A stretch of DNA of 64,000 nt from Amyelois transitella (GCF_032362555.1 NC_083512.1:8110001-8174000), one strand, 5' to 3'; positions 34,501 to 49,500 are shown, numbered from the stretch's first letter. Notes: generated from the letters alone by a model not told the origin. A program made the numbers and translations.

Positions 34501-37500
34501 TACGACATCATGGTTGGTCCAGCGCAACTCAATCACAAACGACTTTAAGGCGACCGGTCGCTGCAGGTCGTGCGACCACAAGTCGCCATCGCCAGTTGCG
34601 GGCCCGCTCTACGAGCCTTAGGTTTATAAGTTTTGGGAACTGGCATCAATAGTCTTTTGTTTGACATTATAGTAGCCAATAACGATATAATAATATAATG
34701 ATTTTTTTAGCCTTGTGTGTGTCAATAAGCTATTATGACGTAATCTCTGTGTTCTATGTTTATGACTGTATTATTAACGAGCATTTGTCCACGATCTTCT
34801 TAGTAGTTTCTTTTATATTTCTGGTTCTCAGTGAAATTTTATGATGAAAATCCATTACTCAGACCTTCAGCTATAAAAGCTGGAAAAGTGCATCATTTAT
34901 GCTTATTGATATTTAAAAAGGCATAGGTGTTATCTTGCCACACTGGGTCGGGTCGTTACAAAATATTATCGTTTAAATGATGGAAACATGGAAATGCCCA
35001 CAGTGTAGTTAAGTAGTTGGTAGGTATTTTAAGTGCCATATTTTAATAAATTAAAGCATACGTATCTACTGAATATTCGTTAGTTTATCATAACTGACCA
35101 TCCGTTCACCAGTCATTAAGTAAAATTACTGAGTTTACCAAACTAGTTTTAGAAGCTTGCAATAAGGGATAAAGAAATTGATTATAAATAATAGTCAAAT
35201 TTAAAATTAGACAATGTTATTTTAAAACATGGAATGTAACTCATAATACGAGGGCACTTGTAAAGATACTTAACAAATAGTTTTTGTAGAAAAAAGGGCA
35301 ACCAATGGCGTCAGTCAAATGAAAAGGTGGAGCCGAAGGTGAACCAATCGTTGTTGATTTTGATAAAGGCAGGACTCTCCCATCTGTGCGTCGCCACTAG
35401 TTCTGAAACGACTCGACAACGGGCGACGTTGCGAACAGACGAATAACGTATAGATATTTATACTGATTACCTAATTGTTATAGAAAATCTTTTTTCTCAT
35501 CAATCATTTGATTATTTTTTTGATAGACATGATTTGTTAAATATTATGCATCGTAGGTACTTTAGTGACTTCGAAATGACAATAAAACATAACAGTGATA
35601 GTTTAAACGCAATCGCTTGTGAATACTCGAGCGATTCAGACTCAGACACCGGTAAGTTGAACATAAGTTTTTTTTTAGCTCCTAGCGCGCTGTGACAGTG
35701 AAGCGAAGAAAATCAACCTGAACATAGTCCGGCTGCGATTCAGCGCCCATGACATCAACACGGGCGAGGAAATCTGCGAGCCAGTGTTTTCTGATCCTAT
35801 ACACAACATGAGTGAGTTTCGATTTAATTAATGTTTTATCAGTTTGTACACGGTTTCGGTTTGGTGGGAATTTCCAGAACAAATGTAGCCCATGTTTGAC
35901 CTCACAGAAACGAGAAAGCGTTACAGACAACAGATTATCGGATTAATAATAACAAGAAGCAAATATTTTATTTTATTAATTAATTGTTAAATTTATAAAT
36001 ATAAGGAATTTATACTGCATTTTTAGGTACTTGATAAGTCCTATGTCATTGTTAAAAAAAACTTGCATACCTATATACATAGTATGATCACACACACAGC
36101 CAACAGTCTTGAAAAGACTGATAGGCCACGTTCAGCTGTTTGGCTTAATGATAAAATTGAGATTCAAATAGTGAAAGGTTGCTAGCCCACCCTATCCCTT
36201 AGTCGCCTCTTACGACATCCATGAGAACGAGTTTGAGTGGTCTTATTCTTTTTTAATTCGTGCCGGGAACCACACGGTACTAGTAAAAAAACTTACCTAC
36301 TTAATTATCAAACTACTGGACCGAAACTTGGAAAAGAGCGAAACTAGTAACAGTACTTCAGAAACATGTATTAGGTACTACGTTTATTATGGGAATTTAT
36401 TTTATATGCTAGGTTTTTTTGACCTGTTTTTTTCTACATCGGAATGATCACAGCAGCTACAGACTACTGCAGGCTCTAATGTATTATGTCTGTTATGTAA
36501 CGGAAATACAGGCTATCGAAAAAGCGGGAGATCTTCAGAAGATATTTCCGCACGCCAAGCGCAGCATTTTGATTTCCGTTGACACGCGGCTCTCGCTTGC
36601 AACTTGCTCCCACTCTTTTAGCCTTACACTATTCTGAGGACAGATACACCTCTTACTCGTATAACACTAAGTATTATATCTCATTTCATCTGTATAAGTT
36701 TGTTTCGGTTCGATCAAGTGTTATTCACATTGACCTAAGTGTTTCGATGTTCTATATAAGTATTTATTATAAAATACTCGTACTTATAGCTTCGTTGAGT
36801 CCCATAACCCAAGTCTCGACTACGGCTTGCTCCAACTGGGTTATTTGTCAGTATATAAGAGGTAAGGTTTCAATTAAGGTTTAAAGGGGTGATTGCTTTT
36901 TTTTTTTAGAAAGCGCATCAACGAATGACTTGAAGATATGCCGCATCAGTAAAACCAGTGGACGAGCACGCGGCGGCGACGACATCTTTATATTCGTTGA
37001 GAAAGTGAATAAAAGTACGTAATACCTTTTTAATTAACTGTGTAAAAACCGACAAAGTTAGACTTAGTTCGAAGACAAATAAAGTTATGCCATGTCTCAC
37101 AGGTAAGACCCGATTATATCCTCACCTGACCTTTTGAGAAGAAGAGCGCCTTTGATCAATGGGTTGGATAAGTCTGGTTTTAACCCACCTGCAACCGCTG
37201 GGAACCAACTTTACCCATATTGGTTCATGGTTACAAATCTACATAGTTGTTGTATTTTATACAAATATCTACAACATACCGTCTTTCGATTACACAAAAC
37301 GTCTGATAACAGATTCAATAAGTGCGTGCGTCATTAGGTTTCCCCGAACTGGCTCGCTCTTCGTTGAGTTTTAAAGCTTGACGCGACATTGAAGTTATTC
37401 GATTTTGTTTTGATGGCACGCACTTAGCACTCTGGTAAGTATATCTATTTTAGAATTGGCATTTATAATTTTTTTCTCGGAAATATAACTACTACGGCGC

Positions 37501-40500
37501 CATTATGCCTGTCTGGATTCGAAGAGTACATACTTATGTTCTCCTCGCAAGGTTAAACCTATCTCTCATGTTAAATCTTATCATATAGGTATTGAAAGGT
37601 TTTGGAGTGAAACGAGATCGACGCAAAGTAAATGCATTACCAAAGATATAAATGTTTGTCTGACATATTCGAATTTCCTTCCAACTGTGTTGAATTCTTC
37701 CTTTCACAGTCCGATAAAAAGACGCTGTTTCCCAAAAGATCTAAGACAAGTGTGAATAGGCATTTGTAGCGTGTACTGCATTAGGCTTCATCTTGCTTAT
37801 CATCAGTTAGATTATGGCCCAACGTACTAAAATTTCCAATAAATCATTTTTTTTTGTAAGCTTTTCATTGATTATTCTATATTTTTTGCAGAAAATATAA
37901 AGATCCGATTTTTCGAATTGGATGCAAACGGAGTGGAGGTGTGGCAAGCATATGCTCACTTCCTGGAGAGCGATGTGCACCACCAATATGCAATAGCTTT
38001 CAGGTAAATATAAATCACCTTTATAATTTCAAAGCTTTAGAAAGCAAAAATTCCATATTGTATTTTCTTTTTCCATTTATTATCGTATAACAGATCATAC
38101 TCAACATTCAGTGGGTATTAACTTAGTATAGTGAAGCGAAACTTAAGTTTGTTATTATATTAAGATTTGTTATAAAAAAATATGAAGAATTTGCAAAATA
38201 TGAAATGTTAATAATTCTCGTTATAAGGAAATTCAATTTATTATGGGGATGACCAGATGATGTGTCTTAAAATCTTGAATGTAGGTACTTAATTTTAATT
38301 AATTTGGCAAATAACAGCACACCGCAATACCACGACCCATACGTACCCAATAACGTGAAAGTGTACTTCGAACTGCAACGTCCACAAGATGGCCGCACCA
38401 GTGATCCAAAAGAGTTCACGTATATTGCCGACGAAACTAGCAAGATGCGAAGTAAGAAACGGAGAATAAATTCTACGTATTCCTCGTTAAGTTCCAACAG
38501 TAAGTAACTTTTATATGACAATCCCATTACATTAGAGGATACCCGTGGCTCCGCTTACTTATTATAAAATTTAAATCTTTATTTTCATCCACGCCGGAAT
38601 TTTGGGCAATCCTTTTTTAGCGCATCCCTAGTTAAGGATGAGGAATATAGACGAAAAATTTTTAAATCTCTAGACCCAGCGGTTTCGACTGTACTACGTT
38701 GATATCAGTCAATGTCCTCTTTTGAATTTTTATAAGCGTTCACCCGCGTGTAAAGTAACCCATGGTTTTTTTCTGTACTCCACACCATATGTAAGCAAAA
38801 TTTATTGGAGATAAGTGCCGTAGTTTAATCTTGAATGTCTAATACACAAACAAACTTTCAAATTTATAAGTCGGGTTATGTAAATTTAATTGTATTAATA
38901 GTTTTAGTGCAATAGGTAGACTTGATAATAGTTAAATATATCTTGGGCACCATGATACTTGTTGTGTCGTAAAAGTAAATAAAATAGGTAAAAAACAATC
39001 TTGATTTCCGCGATTTGATCCCTAGACACAATTATTGTACTAACCGCAAAAAATAACTTAGTTAAAGCACATACCTACATAAATGAAATAAAAATAAACT
39101 AATCTAAATATGGTGATGATACTTTTTTAAGTAGAAATGTACTTATAATTTGTTAAACAAGAGCTAAGCCGCTGGCACTTTTCGAAGTCGGTTTATTTTA
39201 ACTCCGTTCAAATTATGTTTATAAGTTATTTGCTATTGTTTATATTCACCAAACTAAAGCTGCAATTGTTTGGGTAATTCATGCGTATTTTTAGTCCTGT
39301 TATTATTAGACAATAAATATAATTTGAACCTTGATTGTATCCAGTTAAAGTCTTTATTTAAAAAAGTGTCTCTTTTTAAATATATTATTTTTTTAGGTAG
39401 TTCCCTGAAGAGTGGCGACATCGTTCCAGCAACGGTTATGCTTGTAGGTATCAATAAATTTTAACACTTCCTTTTATGCTTAAGTTTTCGTACATTCTTG
39501 GTTTTCTATGAAATATCAACAAGAAATGATATTAATTATAACGGGTGATTTTTTAAGAGCTTGAGAACTATTTTAAAAAAAACGCATAGAATTTGCAAAA
39601 TCTCATCGGTTCTTTATTTGAAACGTTAGATTGATCCATGACATGTACTTTTTGAAGATAATTTCATTTAAATGTTGATCGCGGCTGCGTCTTAGGTGGT
39701 CCATTCGGAAAGTCCAATTTTGGGCAACTTTTTCGAGCATTTCGGCCGGAATAGCCCGAATTTCTTCGGAAATGTTGTCTTCCAAAGCTGGAATAGTTGC
39801 TGGTTTATTTCTGTAGACTTTAGACTTGACGTAGCCCCACAAAAAATAGTCTAAAGGCGTCAAATCGCATGATCTTGGTGGCCAACTTACCGATACATTT
39901 CTTGAGATGAATTGTTCTCCGAAGTTTTCCCTCAAAATGGCCATAGTATCGCGAGCTGTGTGGCATGTTTGGTAATAAAATTCAATGATTTGCAAGCGTT
40001 GCTCGTTAGTAAGTCTAGTCATGATGAAATGTCAAAGCATACTGAGCATCTTTCTCTTTGACACCATGTCTGAAATCCCGCGTGATCTGTCAAATACTAA
40101 TGCATGAAAATCCTAACCTCAAAAAAATCACCCATTATAATGTATTTTTTACATTATTCATGTAAACGTCCATTCATATTCATATAAAAAAATTGCCACT
40201 TGTCACGAGCCTTGAATCTTTTTTGCGTAATCTCATTCATCTAGCTTCGAATGCAAGCAAGTTAAGAGTATTCTTAACCAGAACGTCTTCGCTTTGTCCT
40301 TAATATCTTCTTTCACCTTATTTCTTTATTATATATATATATATATGATATATGAATACTCAATACTCCTTTTTTTTCTGAATTCTAATACCCTGTAAAC
40401 TTAATAATAAAAAATTTGATACTCACAAATCTGAGACACAATCTCTCGATATTTCAAAATTATTTCTGCTCATAGCACTTCAAGTGTTAAATGTGTCCAA

Positions 40501-43500
40501 TGACATTAAGTGTATTTTTATTTGAACTTACCCACTCTACACGAAGAGGGTAACAATTTAAGGCCTCAGCACACCAAAAGCAGGTCAGAACCAGCGCAGT
40601 TTGAAAGCGGATGTCCACCACATTGTAAAACAAGAAACTCTTGAAAATCTTCACACCGCTTGCGCTGCAGCAGAGCAGTTCGAGCGCGAGTCCGCGTTTC
40701 AATTTTATGTAACGAGTTGGAAGATTTTCTGGTATCACAACTTAGAGCGGGCCCGCTTTTAAATTGCATTGTTTCTGAACTGTATTTGGTGTGATACAAC
40801 CTTTACAGTATAAAATTGAACGAATTATTATTTTAGCAGGCTTGTAATGGTGCCTACGACGGTATACAAGACGTCGATATGACAGCTCTCACTAATATAC
40901 AGTCGGTAAGTTTGTGCTATACCCCGCAAGTGATATGGACGTGATTATATGTATGTATGTATCGAATAAACATATTTATGATTTGGCTCTTCACAAAAAT
41001 TCTACATTTAATTTCCAAAATCCCAATTTGTATCATGGCAAAAGCTGTAGGTACTATGTGCCTGTTGAGTCTTTCTTAACGACATCTGAGGAAAAGAGAC
41101 TGAGTAGTCCTGTTTAAAAATGCCGGGAGCCACTTATATGTGACATATAATACGTGATGTGTGTGACACAAAAATATATGTAAATACTTTTTTAGTTTTC
41201 TAATTTTCTAATAAGATACAAAATGACTTTCCCTTGATTGATTTTACAATCTGCACGGGAAAAAAGCAGCTGGCACAAACTCACTAGACCGGCATGAAAG
41301 CTCGCACTAGATATAAGTGCTCCAATTACCTATAAGTCTCCTTTTACGATGGAGATGGAGCGATCTTATTTTTACCAAACGGCATTTTTTTAGAATATTG
41401 GTTTACATACATACATGCAATCATGTCTATATCCCTTGCGGGGTACACAGAGCCAATAGTATTGAAAAGACTGAAAGGCCACGCTCAGCCGCATGGTTTA
41501 AGAATGGAATAGAAATTGAAATAGTGACAGATTGCCAGCCCATCACTTACAAGAAGTATTCCAAGTTTATTGGCCACTCTTTTAGTCACCTTCTACGACA
41601 TCCATGGGAACGATATGGAGTGGTCTTATTCTAAGGTGCCAGGAATCACACGGACGAGAGAGAGAGAGAGATAAAAATGAAATATTTTACAATTATAAAG
41701 ACTATATTAGTTTAAATTATAAATATATTTATTTCAGATACCGCAAATTCCTATCGGCTCCCACTCGCCTCACAGCGACCTAGGTGACGCTTTGCTTATC
41801 AACATGGCAGCGACTCCTAGCCCTTCTGAGAGCCACTTGTACGAAAACAACCCAGTACTTACACAATGCAACCTCAAAGAGACTAATAACCAATTCAGCA
41901 CCGGACTGCCGGATTTCAACTCCACGGAGCTCAGAAATCTGTTGGAACACAATTCGGATATGACAGCGGAAGAGAAGAAACAATTTGCGGAAGCTAATTG
42001 GTCACGTAAGTTTAATTTAAATCCATTTAGTTAAACAATCTTGATGCGTCTAATTCTGTTGGAAAATATTTGATAGACAGCCTTATAAATTTGGGATTCT
42101 TCTTTTTAGTGATAAGCTAACAACCTGACATATTTTTTTTTTATTCAAAATATTTTTTTTTTTCATTATTCATTATTATAGGATACTATATATCGCTTAA
42201 TAATTGTCAAAACGTATGGTTTAACAACAACGTTGACGTCAAATAAATTACTTAAAAACTAAGTTTACCTACTGCCGCTTCCAAGGCGTCAGTGCAGAAG
42301 AAGCGGTAACAAACTGCACTGCAGCATTTTCTTCAACAACGTCAACTTTACAATATTAATTAAACTAAGAATAGCTATATTGTATCTCAGTTTCATCATG
42401 AAGCCATATAGCTGAACGTGGGCATTCAGTCTTTGCGAGACTAGGCTCCGTCTACCCCGCAAGATACATACATGTAATCACGTCATTACTCCTTACGGGG
42501 AAGACAGAGCCAACAGTCTTAAAAATACTCGTAAGGCCACGTTCAGGTAACGATGGGATTGAGATTCAAATAGTGACAGGTAACTAGCCCATAGTCTGAA
42601 AGGAAAATCTCAAATTACACATTCACTTGATTGACTTTTATAATGTGCATGGGAAGATAAGCAGCGGTGCCACACAATGTATAACAAATAATAATATGTG
42701 TAATAACAAATAATAATTATTATGGCTCAGAATAACTCTTTGTTTTAGTTAGCAGAATTACATTAACATTGTATTGTTTGTGATTGTTTCAGCTTATTTA
42801 GAATCGTACACCAGTTTTCCGGACGAGGTAATTATTACGTATCTATTTACAATAACAAAGTCGCCCACGATAGTTATAAACGAGTAATATATTTCTATAG
42901 TTGTAAAGTGTTAAATGTTATTTCTTTAGTATTATTCGGTTTTTGAAGGCAATTGTTGTAAGGACTTTTTTTTTTACAGAACAACAGTATGTTTTATATA
43001 AGGTCTCTGCTGGTGTCAGATTCGGGAGTCAAAAAAGTGAGTGTACGCAAAATTAAGCTTATTTTTTTTAAGCTTTTAAGGCTATATATTTACACAACTA
43101 ATACTTACACAATTAATACTACAAAAATAATGTAATTTTACGTTTTATAAATCAGCCACAGCCTCATTGCAGCTATTCTATTTTTTTAACTTACGTAGTA
43201 CTAAGTAGAAGAAGCAATAAATGATTAGTGAATTGTCATTTTTATGGAATTTTACGGGTTTTCATCAGTGAGATAATTTTTGGCAAGAATTGTTCAATAT
43301 TTCAGGTGCAACAAAGATTAAATAAATAATATAAATTTTCAAATATGGTACTTAATAATCCTGCAAGCTAATTTTTCTTTCACGAGTCATATCGTATAGT
43401 CATATGAAGAACTTGGCCTTAGAAGATTCACATTTCAGGGTGGCGTGACAAAGGATAACAAAACACATGGCTCACCCCCAGCAAAGATTAAAGATGAAGA

Positions 43501-46500
43501 TGTCAAATTGAACATCGTCGATAAAACGAAAATTCAAGAAAAGCCATACTACAAAGCGGAAGACGGTCTAGAAGTTAAAAAGGTAATGGAGGTAATAACT
43601 TGAATTATGTTATTTTGCTCTTCACTCGCTTTTTCGGCGACCGCCTATCACGTACATTCATAAATCACGCATCTTTCTCGGAGTGGTAGGCAGAGAGTAG
43701 GTAAATCTTTCCACTTACCACCATCCCTGCATAGGTACATGTTTTATATCATCCACATTCGTATCTCTCGCCTTTCGGTTTTATTAATACCGCTCATCAC
43801 CGCGATCATAAGTATAATGGGTCGCGTTAGAATAAAACCACTTCATATCTTTCCCGTACCTACATTTATCTAGGGAAAGCTTTTATGCTGATTTGGTAGC
43901 GAAGAAGTAAACATGGTTTGTGTGTTTTCCTATACTGATTGTAAAAGTAGAATCAAGGTCGCCTTATTATTGTACGCAAACGGAAATAACGCGAACATAC
44001 AGTTTTTTCCTGACGTGCAACGCGAAAGTTTAAAAGTGTTAAAGTTAGCAATCCGTCTGTGCATGCTTTGAAAATCTATTCCTTAACCAATAAAATTTAG
44101 CCTGTAGTAACTCTGTCTGTCTATCTGCTAAGCTTTCACGTCTTAACCTCTCAACCGCTTCTGATAAAATTTGGTATAGAGATAGTTTAGTTTAGTTGAC
44201 CCTAAGGACGAACAAAGGCTACTTAAAATATTTATTTTTATATTCGACACAACAAAACACGCGGACGAAGTTGCGGGCGATAGCTAGTGTATGTATTACA
44301 GTACGGCCGAATAACCAATTTGTATGGAACAGCCGACTGGCTAAGCTCAGCGGAATCTGCCACTGGCGTTCCTATAATACAATTTTTCATTTCAGTTGGT
44401 TGTCGAATTGGTGGAGTTGATGAGGAAAACTCCGCTTGACAAGAATGTCATCCGCAACAAATTGGAGCGGCTCGTGGAGAAGCGGCTGTCTAATGGAGAT
44501 ACGTAAGTGATGGCTTTCAAAAATAGAATTTCACACAATGACGTGAATATAAGTATAATTTAATCTACTATCGCTTCCAAAGAGAAAATGTATAAGTAGC
44601 AGCGGAACTAAGTAAGTAACTAAGTAAATAAGCGATATATCTACATACTGTCGAGTTTTTAGGAACTCGTCACAACTCTTTGTATTCGCTACGCGCAATT
44701 TTCGACGGTATTTGTGTTTATTCTTTTTAAAATATGTATAAATTAAGTCAGGAAGTTTTACGAATTCACATTGTCTACACTCTTAAGTGCCGGGGAGCCA
44801 CACGGCATAAAGTTTCTAAATAAATATTTCCGATTTCAGATTCCTACACATGTCCCTCAACAGTAACCGGCCGAGTTTCGAATACATCGTCAAAATGGCG
44901 CATCACCTCGGCATGACGCATTTGCTCAACTTGCAAAATAACCGATTGCAGAGTATACTGCACCTCGCGATCGTCGCCGAAGCGCCGTCTCTTGTCGGCC
45001 TCCTCGTCAGCAAAGGTAGGAGGAGTGTTTGACCTGTGTGTTTTTATGTTTGTCCGCGATTTACTCGCGTTTCACTGAACCGATTTTGATGCGGTTTACA
45101 ATAAAGTGTATGTTACACATAGGAAAAGGTTTTAGAAATTTAACTGACTTCAAGAAAGGAGGATATCGATTGGAGGCGGTTCTTTTTTTTTATAAAAGTT
45201 ATTGAAGCTAATGCTCATACTCTTATCCTAGTAGGTCACATCCGCACCTCTCTGGACGAGCTTGGGGTGCGCCTATAAATCCTGGTAATCCGCAACCTTG
45301 TAGGAGAACCTAGCCTATATTGGATCATGGTTTCACCGCCTTAGGATTTGAACTCTTGTATCAGTTTTTGTTCGGGCACTTTAATCGTTCGACCACCGAG
45401 GCTCCTGCAATACAAGTACCTACACATATTTTGTTCTTTATCTTCCATCCATTCCATTACCATCTTTGCAGTCAAGTCTCAAACAGTCACAAGATTTGAA
45501 GGTTACCTTTAGCTGAATGGCTTATAATCCCAAGTTTATAAGCCTATCATTTCATTAAAGTAATCAGCAACAACCAACGCGTTGGACGAGAGCTTACACC
45601 GATTATATTGCACGACCGCAAGAAGGGTTATGTATTACGCGCGCGTTTTGTACGAGATAAAATCAGTAGAATCGTATTTACGAGTTTGTTTTAAAAATTG
45701 ATAACATGTAATTTTCACAGGTTGCGACCCGATGTTGGGTGATGAAGAGGGGAACAACGCGGTGCATTACGCTGTTATGTGCCGTGAAGACGCCTCTTGT
45801 CTCGACTCGTTGCTCAAAGCCATTGTCAAGAACAGCGTACACCACGATTTGAACGCCACCAACAATGGTATGACACTGAATTTTATATGTGTCCTTCCGC
45901 GGCTACAAGGCTGTACCGACTTGTTATTTATCTTATCCCCTCTCCCTTTCAATGTTTTGGTTAACTGCATAAAATATAAAATAAATATTTTATAAATAAA
46001 TATATATATAAATAAAAAGATTAGCTTGTGATATGAGTGAATTACTCCGCTAGTTGACACAATGGGTTCGCTGATGCTCGTTTATTTTCTCTTAACAGCA
46101 CTCTTCCTTGATTCTCACTTTATTACTCTATCTTGATTCCCTACGAAGTCTGAATGTTCAGTGTCCCTTTCAATTTTATATTACCTATATTGAAGCGGTT
46201 GAATTGAGAGCATTTAGAAATATGATCGGTGTAAAATTGAGTGATAGAGTGAGGAACAGTGTGATAAGAGAATATTTTGTTGTGAAAGAATATATGGTGA
46301 CAGAAATATAAAAAGGTATGCTTAGATTGTTTGGTCATGTCGAAACGAGTTGACTATGACAAATACACGGAGCGTGAATGGGAACGTTGAAGGCCTAGAC
46401 GAATGTACCTTTTGTGAGAATGTCCGATTTGAATCGAACTTTCTGATAATAAATACAAGTGTGTATAATATTATAAAAAAAGAATTGTATTTTTGGGTAT

Positions 46501-49500
46501 TTAGTTTGCAACGAATGGCATGGCAAGAGACAGTATATACCTTCAGGAGTAGGTAACTGCTGCATTTAAATGCTAATATTTTATATATGTAATATTTTTT
46601 AAACAGAAAAGCAAACGGCCCTCCACCTGGCGGTTGCATACAAATCCGTGTCAAAGACTCGTTTACTTCTGAAGCACGGCGCTCGCACGCAGGTCACCGA
46701 TGGCGAGGCCCGCACCCCGCTACACGTCGCCGCTAAAATGAATTACGCGCTTATTGTCAAGGAACTGTTGGAGTTTATCTCTACGGTGAGTGTTCTAGAT
46801 AAATGGTACTCAATGGTGTTAAATAAACGTTAGTTGGTAAAACTCGTCTACTTCTAAAGCAATAACTACGCGCTTTTAGAGTTTATATCTACGGTAAATG
46901 TGCTAATTATACATAAGTATTACTCAATTCAATGGCGTTTGGTTTTTCTCACATCTTAACATTATGCTATCTTATTTTTGTGTATCCTCGATTGCCCAAC
47001 TCTTATGTTACGGAGACTGGGATCGCCCTTTCGAACGTCTCCACTTTATCCAGCCTTCAGCAGTTTCAAGTTCAATATTTTCTTTAACGGACCCATCGCT
47101 AAAAATGATACGCCAGTCAATGGACTTCTTTCAGCAGGGGTTTCTTTGGTCTTATCTCATCGAACATTAATATGTAAGAATTGAAGTCGATTTTTTGTAT
47201 GATCTATCTCTCACTGCTGTTTGGTTCCCGGCACTTAAGAATACGTCAATCTCTTTTCCATAGTTGATATAAAAAGCGACTATGATAATAGGCTTACTTA
47301 TCTTTTGTAGCTTTAACCATGATCCAATATGGATAAAATTCTTCTGCTAAGGTTGTGGCGGTCAGATGGGAGTCACTTCATGTAAAAATCTGACTTACTG
47401 AATCCAGGGTCATAGTCCAAAAGAGCATATTCATGTATCTCGCTTAAATCTCATTACTTAAAGGTTTTTTTCTAATTTCAGTCTGAAATAGACGCTGTAG
47501 ACGGGCGTGGTTACACGGCCCTACAGATACTGTGTGACGGCAGCGTACAGGAACACACGGTCGAAATGGTCAGGATGCTGCTCGAGAAAAAGGTAAACAT
47601 TTGTAAAATACATATATTGAAACAACATAATTTTGACTGTTTCCTTTCTCGTTGTTCTAAGTTCTATCTTAATAAATAAGAGTAAATCTCGTTGAAATAT
47701 TTGCGATTGACGTCATTTCTGTGCTATCCCTTTAAATGATTTTCCTCGCCGTAAAAGCTTAGATAGAAAGAATATGTTTGTACTCAGTAGAAATGTAGAA
47801 AATTAAGTACTTTTTGGGATCTAAGTAAGTTTGTTTATATTCAGTTTCTTTTCATAGTGGGAGCTTAATGATAAGTGCACCCACCTGCAGGGAATCCGAT
47901 TTGAATGCGGTTGTCTTAGACGTGTTTGGCTCGATCCAACTTAAAAACTGGTAGTTACACAATTTCTCCCGCACCCCAAAATTCAAAATTATTTAAATAG
48001 AACTATGGTATCTGTGACAAAAAAATATGGAACAACTTATTATAAAGAAAGTAAATTCGTCATTCAAAAGGTGACATTAAACACAAAGGGGTTCCACTCA
48101 GCATATGTATATTAAGACATCACATCCATAAACGCAACAATTAACGTATGTAGCTGGAAACCCGGGTTTCGTAAGAGATGTTTTGGACTCGCCCAAATTA
48201 TGTGTTATATACTCCGTTATATCTCAGGCTGTTTTTGTTTATTGGTGCTATGATTTCTTAATTTTTTTAGTTATTCTGAAACTTAATAATCACCATTTAG
48301 TCTTTTCAAGACTGTTGGCTCTGTCTTACCCGCAAGGGATATAGACGTGACCATATGTAAGTATGTATAACGAAAATTATTTATCATGCGAATTAATTAC
48401 CAGGCGGATCCTCGAGCCCACGGCCACCAATCGGCGTGGCACCTGTCCAAGGACAAGCCCGCGCTCCGCGACGTGCTGCGGCGACACGCGGCCGACGTCG
48501 CGGACGACGACGTCAAGTCCGAGCCCGACGACGACATCAAATCGGAGCCCGAAGACGATACGGATGATGAGGTGACCCTATATTCATCACCTTTTTGACA
48601 GCCCGTTTGTAGTTGTCAAATATCACTACTAAGATTATAAATGCGAAAGTGAGTTTGTTTGTTTGTTTTTTTTTCACGAGTTATCTAATGGAATAATCAT
48701 ATTGTAATTTTGGCTATTTATACCTAATACTTAATTAAAGAGTCCGGATATATAGTACTTTTCAAAGCTGTTGTTACCGCGGAAATTGCGAAAAACCTGT
48801 AGGTGGCGCTAAATTCGCACGGTGTAGGCAGCACTAAATTCGTGGGGCTGCGAAGCAGCGGGTAAAATAAGTAAAGATAAATAATATGCAAACGCGCGTT
48901 ATGGTGTCACAACTATTTATTGCAATGTCACATTCAACCAAGTTTATAGTATATATATTATTCTGAATTCAGTGGTCCAAACAATGGATTTCATAGGAAA
49001 AAAGTAGTAGATATAGGATACACATACACATAAGATGAAAATTTATGAAAGAGTATTCCATAAACAATTTTTGTTCCACAGTTCGTCGAAGCGGAGATGT
49101 GCTTGCCAGAACTATCGTCGTACATATCAGAGTTATCTGCGTGTTTAGACGCCAACGGCGGTTGGCGGCCTTTGGCAACTAGACTCTCCCTGGACACTAT
49201 GTGTTCCTGGTATCAGAACACGCACAGCCCTACAAAGACACTGCTTAACTTCCTAAAGGTAATACACAACAGCGAAACAAAATAAGGTACTTGTTGTGCG
49301 TTTGGCGGCCTTTGGCAACTAGACTCTCCCTCGACTCTATGTGCTCCTGGTATCATAATACGGCCAGCTATACAAAGACACTGATAAGGTAATACAAACT
49401 CCCTAAAGGTAATAAGTTATACACAACAGCAAAACAAATCTATATGGTTCATTCAACAATAATTTAACAATGGAAACTAGTAACGGTGGCTTTGTGGTTC

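Noticed and set aside
45767-46654. Several open frames between Relish exons 17 and 18
   Set aside because: They are AT-rich, without recognisable domains or splice support, and lie in an intron.
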